Notes: generated from the letters alone by a model not told the origin. 64,000 nt of DNA from Oceanibacterium hippocampi (GCF_900172325.1 NZ_FWFR01000001.1:1628335-1692334); one strand, 5' to 3'; positions 44,172 through 52,764 are shown, counted from the first letter of the stretch. Program-made: numbers and translations.

Positions 44172-44915
44172 ATGATCCGCGTCGAGTGGGACTATACCGA
44201 TCTGGCCGCAGCCTACGACAAGCGGGCCGACTACAGCGATCAGGCGCTCGACCGGATGCTCCGGGCGATGGCGCTTGCGCCCGGCCGCCCGGTCGCCGAT
44301 CTCGGCGCCGGCACCGGCAAGCTCACCGTCCCGCTCGCCCGCCGAGGCTACCGGGTCTTCGCGGTCGAACCGAACGACGCGATGCGGGGGTTCGGCATCC
44401 GCAACAGCGAGGGCTTCGGCGTGCAATGGTCGCAGGGCACCGGCGAGGCGACCGGCCTCGGCGACGCCGGCGTGCAGGCGGTCTTCTTCGGCTCCTCGTT
44501 CAATGTCGTCGACCAGCAGGCGGCGCTCGACGAGACCCTGCGCATCCTCACCCCCGGCGGCTGGTTCGCCTGCATGTGGAACCACCGCGATCTCGACGAG
44601 CCGCTGCAGGTCGCGGTCGAAGAGGTTATCCGGCGCTTTGCCCACTCCTATGATTACGGCGAACGGCGGCGCGATCCCTCGGGCCATGTCGAGAGCCATG
44701 GCGGCTTCCATCCGGTTCAGCATGTCGAGGGCCGCTTCGATGTCACCATGCCGGCGGCGGAATGGGTCGAGGCATGGCGCAGTCACGCCACGCTGGCCCG
44801 CCAGACCGGCGGCCGCTTCGACGAAGCGATTTCGGCGATCGGCGGAATCGTCGCCGGGCGCGAGTTGGTGACCGTGCCCTATGCGACGCGGATCTGGTTC
44901 GCCCGCGCCCGCTGA
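44172..44915 (+). CDS. class I SAM-dependent methyltransferase (candidate phosphoramidate O-methyltransferase)
   Basis: This 247-aa methyltransferase has VADLGAGTGKLTVPLARRGY near residue 42 (SAM loop), AVEPNDAM and a conserved GGWFACMWNHRDL segment near 127. The ATG at 44172 has AGGAACAGG upstream; the open frame before it is probably not translated. In C. jejuni the genes Cj1419 and Cj1420 beside the glutamine kinase are methyltransferases that supply the O-methyl of MeOPN. Here one such gene lies between the cytidylyltransferase and the CysC-like kinase. A sugar methylation role is the alternative. Confidence 0.85.
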   Translation: MIRVEWDYTDLAAAYDKRADYSDQALDRMLRAMALAPGRPVADLGAGTGKLTVPLARRGYRVFAVEPNDAMRGFGIRNSEGFGVQWSQGTGEATGLGDAGVQAVFFGSSFNVVDQQAALDETLRILTPGGWFACMWNHRDLDEPLQVAVEEVIRRFAHSYDYGERRRDPSGHVESHGGFHPVQHVEGRFDVTMPAAEWVEAWRSHATLARQTGGRFDEAISAIGGIVAGRELVTVPYATRIWFARAR

Positions 44916-44966
44916 CAACGGAACGCGCAACGGAGCCCGGCCGCTTGCGGCCGGGAACGCCAGCCG

Positions 44967-45518
44967 ATGACACAACATCCCGAAAGCGCCGCGCTGACCG
45001 GTAACGGGCGCGTGCTCTGGCTGACCGGCCTGTCCGGGACCGGCAAGTCGACGCTCGCCCGAATTCTCGATGCGCGGCTCCGCGACGACGGCGCCCTGCC
45101 TGTCCTGCTCGACGGCGACGAACTGCGCGCCGCGATCGGCGACGGCACGGCGGGCTATGACCGGGACGGCCGGCGTCGCAATGCCTGGCGGATTGCCCGC
45201 CTGGCCGCCCTGTTCGGCAACCAGGGCCACCTCGTCATCGTCGCGACGATGTCGCTGTTCCACGAGATCCACGCCTGGAACCGGTTCCATCAGCCGGGTT
45301 ACCTGGAAATCCTGCTGGAGGCCGATCTCGCGACCCTCGCCGGGCGCGATCCGAAGGGGCTTTACCGTCGCCACGCGGCTGGCGACGAGCGCCATGTCGG
45401 CGGCCTCGACCTCGCCGTCGAACTGCCGGAAAAGCCTGATCTCCGCCTTGTCACCGACAGCGGCGCGAGCCCGGCCGATCTCGCCGAACGGGTGCTCGCC
45501 GCGCTCGGCCGCGGCTAG
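44967..45518 (+). CDS. CysC-like kinase (cytidine diphosphoramidate kinase-like; MeOPN pathway)
   Basis: The 183-aa P-loop kinase of the APS-kinase family has LTGLSGTGKSTLARIL (Walker A), LLDGDELRAAIG and RDPKGLYRRHAAGDERHVGG near residue 129, the family's lid-type motif. No other sulfate-assimilation gene lies nearby. In C. jejuni the CysC-annotated Cj1415 instead phosphorylates the 3'-OH of cytidine diphosphoramidate. Its place at the end of the operon with the other four homologs supports that role. True APS kinase activity, feeding the adjacent sulfotransferase, is the main alternative. Confidence 0.8.
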   Translation: MTQHPESAALTGNGRVLWLTGLSGTGKSTLARILDARLRDDGALPVLLDGDELRAAIGDGTAGYDRDGRRRNAWRIARLAALFGNQGHLVIVATMSLFHEIHAWNRFHQPGYLEILLEADLATLAGRDPKGLYRRHAAGDERHVGGLDLAVELPEKPDLRLVTDSGASPADLAERVLAALGRG

Positions 45519-46603
45519 ACGGCCCGCCAGCTCCGGCAGGCGTCCGGCCAGGCGCGGGCGAAGGCGGCGGCGTCATCCACGACCTCGCGGCGGACCGGTT
45601 CCCGCGTCGCCGCATCCCCCGGCGAACGGCGCAGGGGCTGCGCGGCCGCGCGGACCTGTTCGACGAAGGCCAGGTAGCGATCGAAGGACCGCATGACCAG
45701 GCGGTCGGGATCCCGCGCCCCGGCGATGGCCTCGCGATAGGCGGGGGGCATCGCGTACCAGCTCCGCGCGCTGACGAAGACACCGAGCTCGGGCGGCAGG
45801 CAATGGAAGGCATCGCCCGGCAGCGGGATTTCCAGCGAGCCACGGCAAAGCGGGTCGCTCGCCCTCGGGAAGAAACCGAGCTCCAGTGGAAAGCCGTCGA
45901 GCAGCGGACGTTCGCGAAAGCCGAAGGCCCGCTGCAGCAGCAGGTCCGTGCCCGGGTTGCCGGGGCCGTCGGCGGCGGCCGGGGAAAGCCCGTCGAGACC
46001 GAGGAGGGCGGCGATCGCGGTGAGTGTCCGGGGCAGCCTTTCCGGGTCGAGGTCGGTGAAATCGCCGATCAGGCGCTCGCCGCCCAGTTCCGCGTGGGCG
46101 GCGAGCTGTTCGCCGTAGCGGCCGAGATAGCGGTAGGCGCGGGCGGCCTCGGCGAGCGTCATCGGCTCGTCCCGGGCATAGAGGTCGGATGGCGCCGCGC
46201 CGGCCAGCAGTCGCCCGGCGAAGAACATCTCCAGGTAGGTGTTGTAGACCGAGACGATGTTCTCGACCGGATCGCGGGCAAACAGGATCAGCGGCGCGTC
46301 CGTCCGCAGGATCGACGCGAGGGTCGCCGCGGTGTGCCCGGGAAGCTGTTCGGCGCGGGCGCAATTGTGGTGGATCAGCCCCGGCACCCGGCCGTCCAGC
46401 GCCAGTGGCGGATGGGCCTGCCAGGCGAACGGGCCGCGCGGCCTGAACAGCGCCTCGGCATCGCCGTTGGCGAGCGCAAGATCGGAATGCTCGAACGGCG
46501 GCACGTGAATCGGGCCGGCGCGGTTGAGCGCCAGGTAGAGCGAGAAGGTGCCCTGCCGGCCGTGCGAGAGCACCAGGAAACGGAAGGCCGGGTCCGTGCT
46601 CAA
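45515..46603 (-). CDS. sulfotransferase-fold protein, possible phosphoramidate or sulfo transferase
   Basis: The 362-aa protein has a P-loop-like 5' nucleotide motif (LSHGRQGTFSLYLAL at residues about 12-26) and FARDPVENIVSVYNTYLE near 115, the RDP-x-x-x-x-x-S 3'-phosphate-binding motif of sulfotransferases. It should bind a nucleotide with 5' and 3' phosphates, normally PAPS. The operon that converges on it ends in a kinase that may produce a 3'-phosphorylated CDP-amidate, so the enzyme may move either sulfate or phosphoramidate. The start is a TTG overlapping the DUF2937 stop. The stops of the two convergent genes overlap by 4 bp. Confidence 0.72.
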   Translation of the reverse strand: MSTDPAFRFLVLSHGRQGTFSLYLALNRAGPIHVPPFEHSDLALANGDAEALFRPRGPFAWQAHPPLALDGRVPGLIHHNCARAEQLPGHTAATLASILRTDAPLILFARDPVENIVSVYNTYLEMFFAGRLLAGAAPSDLYARDEPMTLAEAARAYRYLGRYGEQLAAHAELGGERLIGDFTDLDPERLPRTLTAIAALLGLDGLSPAAADGPGNPGTDLLLQRAFGFRERPLLDGFPLELGFFPRASDPLCRGSLEIPLPGDAFHCLPPELGVFVSARSWYAMPPAYREAIAGARDPDRLVMRSFDRYLAFVEQVRAAAQPLRRSPGDAATREPVRREVVDDAAAFARAWPDACRSWRAV

Positions 46604-47211
46604 GGGCGGCTTCCCGGCGTTGGCGCGCGACCGTGAGCGGAGGTGTCTGCGGCGGGTCGGGCCAGCGTCGGTGGCCTGCGGTAACGGGGCGACGCGGCCG
46701 GCGGCGGGTTCTTGGCGGATCGGCGCTGCGAGGCCGCCGGGGGATCGCGGCGCGGCCGCCCGAGCAGACGGATCGGTGCGGTCACCAGGCTGTAGACGAG
46801 CCAGCCGAGGACAATCCCGGCGGCGCCGTAGACCAGGCTTTCAAGGTCGAGCGGCAGGGCCGGCTGGAAATGGTTGGCGGCGGCCAGCGCGATGTCGCGA
46901 TCCATGTGACGGGCGAGGTAGAGCGGCTGAATCAGGGGCGGCGCGTCCTCGATTCGGGCAAGCGCCTCGGCGAGACCGGCGATCCGCGCCTCGGCCGCTT
47001 CGGCGAGCCGGGTCTGCGCCGCGAGTTCGAGCTTCGCCTCGACCCAGATCAGCTTGTCGCGGGCGTAGGCCAGGCGGGCCTCGTCGAGATGGCCGCCGAG
47101 ACGCTGCAGATAGGCATCGACGAAGGCCTGGGCCTGCGAGGTGGCGATGCCGAACAGGGCGGCGACGAAGGTGCCGAGCAGGGCGTCGAACTTGCGAAGC
47201 AGCCAGCGCAT
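46600..47211 (-). CDS. DUF2937 family membrane-associated protein
   Basis: The 203-aa protein starts with a hydrophobic segment (LLGTFVAALFGIATSQ). A helical region with DAYLQRLGGHLDEARLAY follows, the DUF2937 signature, and then a second membrane segment near residue 135 (VYGAAGIVLGWLVYSLV). The C-terminal tail of about 50 residues is Pro- and Arg-rich and likely disordered. No function is known for the family. The ATG at 47211 is chosen over longer frames because it gives the canonical N-terminus. It is cotranscribed with the sulfotransferase-fold gene. Confidence 0.82.
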   Translation of the reverse strand: MRWLLRKFDALLGTFVAALFGIATSQAQAFVDAYLQRLGGHLDEARLAYARDKLIWVEAKLELAAQTRLAEAAEARIAGLAEALARIEDAPPLIQPLYLARHMDRDIALAAANHFQPALPLDLESLVYGAAGIVLGWLVYSLVTAPIRLLGRPRRDPPAASQRRSAKNPPPAASPRYRRPPTLARPAADTSAHGRAPTPGSRP

Positions 47212-47365
47212 GGTCCCGTGATCGCCAGGATGAATACTGGCCGCACGATAGGGGGCCAGCCGGTCGCGCGCAATTGCCGCTGCCGGAAAAAGCCGGATCC
47301 GCCATTGCGATTTGCCGCGCAACGGGGACAATGGCGCCGGGAGTCGGAACGGAGGGGCAGGGCGC

Positions 47366-47986
47366 GTGTTCGAGATGCCGGTGTTGTTTCTGAAGGCGAT
47401 CGGGGCCGGCCTCGCGCTCGCCGCGCCGGTCGGCCCGGTCGGCGTGCTCTGCGTGCGGCGGACGATCGTCTCCGGGCGCCTGTCGGGACTGACCTCGGGG
47501 TTCGGCGCGGCCATCGCGGACGCGATGTTCGGCGCCGTCGCCGCCTTCGGCCTGACGCTGGTATCCGGCTTCCTGCTGGAGAATCAGGTCGCCATCCGCG
47601 TCATCGGCGGCGTGCTGATGCTGGCGCTGGCGGTCCGGATCTGGACCACCACGGTGCTCGAGAGCAACGGCGGCCGGGCGCGGGAAAGCCTGCTGCGCGG
47701 GTTCCTCACGACCTTCATGCTGACCCTGACGAACCCGATCACCATCCTTGCCTTTGCCGGGGTCTTCGCCGTGCTCGGCCTTGCCAGCGAACTCGACGAC
47801 CCGCTGCTCGCGGCGATCCTGGTTGCCGGCGTTTTCGTCGGTTCCGCGCTCTGGTGGATCGGGATCGCGCTCGGCGCCTCCCGGCTCAAGGATTTCCTCG
47901 ACCACGGCGGGTTGCGCTGGGTGAACCGGTTCTCGGCCCTGCTACTTGTCGGCTTCGGAATATATGCCCTCCTTTCGGTTGTCTGA
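47366..47986 (+). CDS. LysE family amino acid exporter
   Basis: The 206-aa protein has six hydrophobic segments and the LysE/RhtB N-terminal motif GLALAAPVGPVGVLCVRRTI (residues 13-32), followed by LTNPITILAF near residue 125. It should export an amino acid or a similar metabolite. The GTG at 47366 has GGAGGGG at ideal spacing and is preferred over the ATG at 47375. It is divergent from DUF2937 and precedes the peptide ABC operon by 165 bp. Confidence 0.87.
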   Translation: MFEMPVLFLKAIGAGLALAAPVGPVGVLCVRRTIVSGRLSGLTSGFGAAIADAMFGAVAAFGLTLVSGFLLENQVAIRVIGGVLMLALAVRIWTTTVLESNGGRARESLLRGFLTTFMLTLTNPITILAFAGVFAVLGLASELDDPLLAAILVAGVFVGSALWWIGIALGASRLKDFLDHGGLRWVNRFSALLLVGFGIYALLSVV

Positions 47987-48057
47987 TCCGCCAACGGATT
48001 GTTCGGCGACAAGGACATTGACGCCTTACCGGATTCCTTGGAACATGGCGCGCAACT

Positions 48058-48083
48058 CGACGACGTGCCTCGGCGCGTCGTCG
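48058..48083. repeat. 8-bp-arm inverted repeat in the peptide ABC leader region
   Basis: CGACGACG (48058-48065) and CGTCGTCG (48076-48083) are perfect arms around a 10-nt loop, followed by an A-run (48087-48092) rather than a T-run. It lies between lysE and the binding-protein gene. It could be a leader hairpin or an operator. As a terminator for lysE it lacks the U-tract. Confidence 0.4.
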
Positions 48084-48151
48084 TGGAAAAAATATCAGAT
48101 GCGTGGTCAACCCGCCGGGTGACGCGTGTCGGCATACATGGAGGGGCTTCA

Positions 48152-49729
48152 ATGCGCTTCAAATCACTTCTAATCGGGGCGGCGATCGCCGTGGCCGTTG
48201 CCCTTCCCGGGCAGGCGAAGGAGTTGCGCTTCGCGTTTCAGGGCGATCTCAAGTCGCTCGATCCCTACAATCTGAACGAGACCTTCACGCTCGGCTTCCT
48301 TGGCAATATCTACGAGGGCCTGACGCGGCGCAGCCCGGATCTCTCGATCGAGCCGGCGCTCGCCGAAAGCTGGTCCATCGAGGAGCCGACCCGCTGGCGC
48401 TTCAATCTCCGCAAGGGGGTCAAGTTCCAGGACGGGACCGAGCTCACCGCCGACGACGTGCTGTTCTCGGCCGATCGCGTGCGCGCCGACGGTTCGGACC
48501 TCAAGACCCGTCTCGCCGGTGTCGTCGACGTGATCAAGGTCGATGACCACACGGTCGACTTCGTGACCGATGCACCGAACCCGATCCTTCATGCGGAATG
48601 GTCGACCTGGTACATCATGTCCAAGGCCTGGGCCGAGAAGAACGGCGCGACCAAGCCGCAGGCGGCGACCGGCAACGAAGAGAATTACGCGACACGGCAT
48701 GCCAACGGCACCGGCCCGTTCATGATCGAGACCCATGAGGTCGGCGTCCGCACGGTCGCGGTTCCGAACCCGAACTGGTGGGACAAGGCGACCCACAACC
48801 TGACCAAGGTCACCTTCACCCAGATCGCCGCCGATCCGACCCGTGTCGCGGCGCTGCTCTCGGGCGAGGTCGACATGGCCTATCCGATCCCGCTGCAGGA
48901 TCAGGCCCGCGTGGACGCCAATCCGGGCACGCGCGTGCTTGCCGGGCCGGAGCTCCGGACGATCTTCCTCGGCATGGACCAGTTCCGCGACGAGTTGCTC
49001 TATTCCAACATCAAGGGCAAGAACCCGTTCAAGGATCACCGTGTCCGCGAGGCCTTCTTCCGGGCCATCGACATCGAGGCGATCAAGGCCAAGGTCATGC
49101 GCGGCAATTCCCAGCCGTCGGCGATGATGGTCGCCCCGGGCGTGCAGGGTGGCGGCGATCCGCGCTTCACCCGGCTCGGCTACGATCCGGACAAGTCGAA
49201 GGCGCTGCTGGCCGAGGCCGGCTACGCGGACGGCTTCGAGGTCGGCATGGACTGCCCGAACGACCGCTACGTGAATGACGAGCAGATCTGCCTGGCGGTC
49301 GTCTCGATGCTTGCCAAGGTCGGCATCAAGGTGAACCTGAACGCCCAGCCGAAGGCGCTCTACTTCAAGAAGATCCTCGCGCCGAGCCTCGACACCAGCT
49401 TCTATCTGTTGGGCTGGACGCCGGGCTCCTTCGACAGCTGGAACGTGCTCTACAACATCCACGGCTGCCCGGACGAATCCGGCAAGGGCAAGTTCAATCT
49501 CGGCGGCTATTGCAACCCGAAGGTCGACGAGCTGACCGCCAAGGTGCTGAGCGAGACCGACGCCGACAAGCGGGCCAAGATGGTCTCGGACGCGTGGGCG
49601 ATGACGATCGAGGACATCTCCCACATTCCGCTGCACCAGCAGGCCCTGTCCTGGGGTGTCTCGAACAAGGTTGAGCTCGCGCAGCGGGCCGATAACGAGT
49701 TCCACTGGCGGCACGTCACCATCAAGTGA
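48152..49729 (+). CDS. ABC transporter substrate-binding protein (peptide/oligopeptide family 5)
   Basis: The 525-aa protein has a signal peptide (residues 1-22, ending PGQA) and the SBP_bac_5 fold: LDPYNLNETFTLGFLGNIYEGL at the start of the mature part, ESWSIEEPTRWRFNLRKGVKF and the ADDVLFSADRV segment. It binds a peptide or related ligand in the periplasm for the permeases encoded next. GGAGGGG precedes the ATG at 48152. A strong hairpin follows the gene. The M20 amidohydrolase at the end of the operon suggests an N-acyl amino acid or peptide ligand. Confidence 0.93.
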   Translation: MRFKSLLIGAAIAVAVALPGQAKELRFAFQGDLKSLDPYNLNETFTLGFLGNIYEGLTRRSPDLSIEPALAESWSIEEPTRWRFNLRKGVKFQDGTELTADDVLFSADRVRADGSDLKTRLAGVVDVIKVDDHTVDFVTDAPNPILHAEWSTWYIMSKAWAEKNGATKPQAATGNEENYATRHANGTGPFMIETHEVGVRTVAVPNPNWWDKATHNLTKVTFTQIAADPTRVAALLSGEVDMAYPIPLQDQARVDANPGTRVLAGPELRTIFLGMDQFRDELLYSNIKGKNPFKDHRVREAFFRAIDIEAIKAKVMRGNSQPSAMMVAPGVQGGGDPRFTRLGYDPDKSKALLAEAGYADGFEVGMDCPNDRYVNDEQICLAVVSMLAKVGIKVNLNAQPKALYFKKILAPSLDTSFYLLGWTPGSFDSWNVLYNIHGCPDESGKGKFNLGGYCNPKVDELTAKVLSETDADKRAKMVSDAWAMTIEDISHIPLHQQALSWGVSNKVELAQRADNEFHWRHVTIK

Positions 49730-49755
49730 CCGTCGTGTCTCGATAGGGCAATCCT

Positions 49756-49788
49756 GCCCGGGGTCCGCCGTTCGGCGGTGCCCCGGGC
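49756..49788 (+). terminator. strong GC hairpin after the binding-protein gene
   Basis: GCCCGGGG (49756-49763) pairs with CCCCGGGC (49781-49788), and CCGCC with GGCGG inside it around a GTTC loop. No U-tract follows, so it should act as a 3' stabiliser or partial attenuator that keeps binding-protein mRNA above permease mRNA, as in other periplasmic transport operons. Confidence 0.65.
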
Positions 49789-49812
49789 GCCCCCTTGCAG
49801 TCGAGTAGGTAT

Positions 49813-50796
49813 ATGCTGGCGCTCATTATCCGGCGGCTCTTGCAGTCCGTCATGGTCATGCTGACGGTGGCCCTGATCGCCTTCATCATGTTCCGCTTCG
49901 TCGGCGATCCGATCGCCCAGATGGTCGGCCAGGACACGCCGATCGCCGACCGCGAGGCGATGCGGGAGCAACTCGGGCTCAACGATCCGGCGCCGATCCA
50001 GTTCGCCCGTTTCGTCTTCAACGTGGTACAGGGCAATTTCGGGATCTCCTACCAGAAGGGCGTGCCGGTCGACGAACTGATCCTGAGCCGGCTTCCGGCG
50101 ACGCTGGAGCTCTCGTTCGTCGCCGCCCTGTTCGCCCTCGTCGTCGCCATCCCGATGGGCATCTATACCGGGCTCTATCCGCGACGATGGCTGAGCAACG
50201 TGTTCCTCACCGTCTCGCTGCTCGGCATTTCGCTGCCGACCTTCCTGATCGGCATCCTGCTGATCCTGTTCTTCGGCGTCATGCTGGGCTGGCTGCCGAC
50301 CTACGGCCGCGGCGAGATCGTCGATCTCGGCGCCTGGACGACAGGCCTCCTGACCGAGAGCGGGATCCGCTCGCTGCTGATGCCGGCCTTCACCCTCGGC
50401 CTGTTCCAGCTCACCCTGATCATGCGGCTGGTACGCTCCGAGATGCTCGAGGTGATGCGCACCGACTACATCAAGTTCGCCCGCGCCCGCGGCCTGTCCA
50501 ACCGGGCCGTCCATTTCGGCCATGCGCTGAAGAACACGCTGGTCCCGGTGATCACCATCACCGGCCTGCAACTCGGTTCGATCATCGCCTTCTCGATCAT
50601 CACCGAGACCGTGTTCCAGTGGCCCGGCATGGGGCTGCTGATCGTCCAGGCGATCCAGTTCGTCGACATCCCGGTGATGTCCACCTACCTGATCGTGATC
50701 GCCTTCTTCTTCGTGATCATCAACATGATCGTCGACATCCTCTATCACGTCGTCGATCCCCGCCTGCGGGCCGAAACCGGCGGAAAGGGGCATTGA
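49813..50796 (+). CDS. peptide ABC transporter permease (DppB-like)
   Basis: The 327-aa permease has six membrane segments and the DppB/OppB pattern: FRFVGDPIAQMVGQDT in the first periplasmic loop, NFGISYQKGVPV, and the EAA-like loop RTDYIKFARARGLSNRAVHFGHALKN near residue 217 that docks on the ATPase. It forms the channel with the next protein. The ATG at 49813 gives the typical N-terminus MLALIIRRLLQ; a TTG at 49795 is possible. It is followed 2 bp later by the DppC-like gene. Confidence 0.92.
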   Translation: MLALIIRRLLQSVMVMLTVALIAFIMFRFVGDPIAQMVGQDTPIADREAMREQLGLNDPAPIQFARFVFNVVQGNFGISYQKGVPVDELILSRLPATLELSFVAALFALVVAIPMGIYTGLYPRRWLSNVFLTVSLLGISLPTFLIGILLILFFGVMLGWLPTYGRGEIVDLGAWTTGLLTESGIRSLLMPAFTLGLFQLTLIMRLVRSEMLEVMRTDYIKFARARGLSNRAVHFGHALKNTLVPVITITGLQLGSIIAFSIITETVFQWPGMGLLIVQAIQFVDIPVMSTYLIVIAFFFVIINMIVDILYHVVDPRLRAETGGKGH

Positions 50797-50798
50797 CG

Positions 50799-51734
50799 AT
50801 GTCCGACACCACGAGCCGGATTTCCGACAATATCGACCGCTTCTTCGACAGCGACGTCTGGTGGAGCTTCAAGTCGTCAAAGGTGACCATCGGGGCGGCG
50901 ATCGTGACCGTCCTGATCATCATCACGGCGATCTTCGCGCACTGGGTGGCACCGCAGAATCCGTTCGATCCCGCCCAGCTCGACCTTCTCGATTCCTCGC
51001 TGCCGCCGGTCTGGTATGCCGACGGCACCTGGAAGTACATGCTCGGCACCGACGACCAGGGCCGCGATATCCTCTCGGCGCTGCTTTACGGCTCGCGGAT
51101 CTCGCTGATGGTCGGCGGGGCGAGCGTGGTCGCCGCCGCCCTGATCGGGGTCACGCTCGGGCTGCTCGCCGGCTATCTCGGCGGTTCGGTCGACAGCCTG
51201 ATCATGCGCGTCGCCGACGTGCAGATGTCGTTCCCGGCGATCCTGGTGGCGCTGCTGATCGACGGCGTCGCCCGCGGCCTGCTGCCGAACGAACGCCATG
51301 ACGAACTGGCGATATGGGTGCTGATCATCGCCATCTCGCTGTCGACCTGGGTGCCGTTCGCGCGAACCGTTCGCGGCTCGACGATGGTCGAGAAGAACCG
51401 CGAATATGTCCAGGCGGCGCGCGTCATCGGCCGCCGGCCGGTCGCCATCATGCTGCATCACGTGCTGCCGAACGTGATGGGGCCGGTGCTGGTGATCGCC
51501 ACCATCGGCCTTGCCACCGCGATCCTGACCGAGGCGGCGCTGTCGTTCCTCGGCGTCGGCGTGCCGCCGACCTCGCCGTCGCTCGGCACGCTGATCCAGA
51601 TCGGCAACAACTTCCTGTTCTCCGGCGAATGGTGGATGGTGGTGTTTCCCGGCATCCAGCTCGCGGTCCTGGTGCTGGCGGTCAACCTGCTCGGCGACTG
51701 GCTGCGCGACGCCCTCAATCCGAAGCTCCGCTGA
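50799..51734 (+). CDS. peptide ABC transporter permease (DppC-like)
   Basis: The 311-aa permease has a cytosolic N-terminus with OppC_N features (WWSFKSSKVTIGA), a LGTDDQGRDILSALLYGSRISL segment near residue 84 that is diagnostic for DppC, and an EAA loop (NREYVQAARVIGRR) near 202. It pairs with the DppB-like protein. The ATG at 50799 starts 2 bp after the previous stop; the frame is open much further upstream within dppB and that part is not coding. Confidence 0.92.
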   Translation: MSDTTSRISDNIDRFFDSDVWWSFKSSKVTIGAAIVTVLIIITAIFAHWVAPQNPFDPAQLDLLDSSLPPVWYADGTWKYMLGTDDQGRDILSALLYGSRISLMVGGASVVAAALIGVTLGLLAGYLGGSVDSLIMRVADVQMSFPAILVALLIDGVARGLLPNERHDELAIWVLIIAISLSTWVPFARTVRGSTMVEKNREYVQAARVIGRRPVAIMLHHVLPNVMGPVLVIATIGLATAILTEAALSFLGVGVPPTSPSLGTLIQIGNNFLFSGEWWMVVFPGIQLAVLVLAVNLLGDWLRDALNPKLR

Positions 51735-51750
51735 CTTTTTCGAGGTTCAT

Positions 51751-52764
51751 GTGACCGCAAGCGACGAGCCATCCGACCGACCGCTTCTCGAGGTCCGCAA
51801 CCTGCGGATCGAGTTCCCGACGCGTCGCGGCACGCTGGTCGCGGTCGATGACATCTCCTTCGCGATCGCGCCCGGCGAGGTGCTGGGCGTGGTCGGCGAG
51901 TCCGGTGCCGGCAAGTCGCTGACCGGGGCGGCGATCATCGGCCTGCTGGAGCCGCCGGGGCGGATTGGCGCGGGCGAGATCCTGCTCGAGGGCGAGCGCA
52001 TCGACAAGCTGCCCTATGAGGAACTGCGGAAGATCCGGGGCAAGCGGATCGGCACCATCTTCCAGGACCCGCTGACCAGCCTGAATCCGCTCTACACGGT
52101 CGGCGAGCAGCTCATCGAGACGATCCGCACGCACCTGCCGCTTGGCGAGACGGAGGCCCGGGCGCGGGCCGTGAATCTGCTGGAGGAGGTCGGAATCCCG
52201 GCCGCGGACGAGCGTATCGATCATTACCCGCACCAGTTCTCCGGCGGCATGCGACAGCGCGTGGTGATCGCGCTGGCGCTCTGCGCCGAACCCCGGATGG
52301 TCGTCGCCGACGAACCGACGACGGCGCTCGACGTGTCGATCCAGGCGCAGATCATCAGCCTGATCAAGCGGCTCTGCCGCGAGAACGGGACGGCAGTCAT
52401 GCTGGTCACCCACGACATGGGGGTGATCGCCGAGACCGCGGACCGGGTCGCCGTGATGTATGCCGGGCGGATCGCCGAGATCGGGCCGGTCACCGAGGTC
52501 GTGAAGCACGCCAAGCATCCCTACACGCACGGGCTGATGGGATCGATCCCGGCGATCGGCCACGATGTCGACGCGCTGACCCAGATCGACGGCTCGATGC
52601 CCCGGCTGAACGAGATCCCGACCGGCTGTGCGTTCAACCCGCGCTGCCCGAAGGCGTTCGACCGCTGCCGGGTCGAGCGGCCGAGCCTGATGCCGGCCGG
52701 GCGGAGCTCGGTCGCCTGCTGGCTCTACGAGGACGAGGCGAAGGAGGCCGCTCACGGTGGCTGA
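51751..52764 (+). CDS. peptide ABC transporter ATP-binding protein (DppD-like)
   Basis: The 337-aa ATPase has Walker A GESGAGKS near residue 50, the signature SGGMRQRV near 165 and Walker B VVADEPTTALD near 183. The C-terminal oligo_HPY domain carries cysteines in CAFNPRCPKAFDRC, a [4Fe-4S]-like site in this family. It energises peptide uptake together with the DppF-like subunit. The start is GTG and it overlaps the next gene by 8 nt. Confidence 0.93.
   Translation: MTASDEPSDRPLLEVRNLRIEFPTRRGTLVAVDDISFAIAPGEVLGVVGESGAGKSLTGAAIIGLLEPPGRIGAGEILLEGERIDKLPYEELRKIRGKRIGTIFQDPLTSLNPLYTVGEQLIETIRTHLPLGETEARARAVNLLEEVGIPAADERIDHYPHQFSGGMRQRVVIALALCAEPRMVVADEPTTALDVSIQAQIISLIKRLCRENGTAVMLVTHDMGVIAETADRVAVMYAGRIAEIGPVTEVVKHAKHPYTHGLMGSIPAIGHDVDALTQIDGSMPRLNEIPTGCAFNPRCPKAFDRCRVERPSLMPAGRSSVACWLYEDEAKEAAHGG

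Noticed and set aside
44967-45518. Housekeeping APS kinase (cysC)
   Set aside because: No cysD, cysN or cysH lies nearby and the gene ends a Cj1415-1419-like operon. The APS kinase role is kept only as an alternative.
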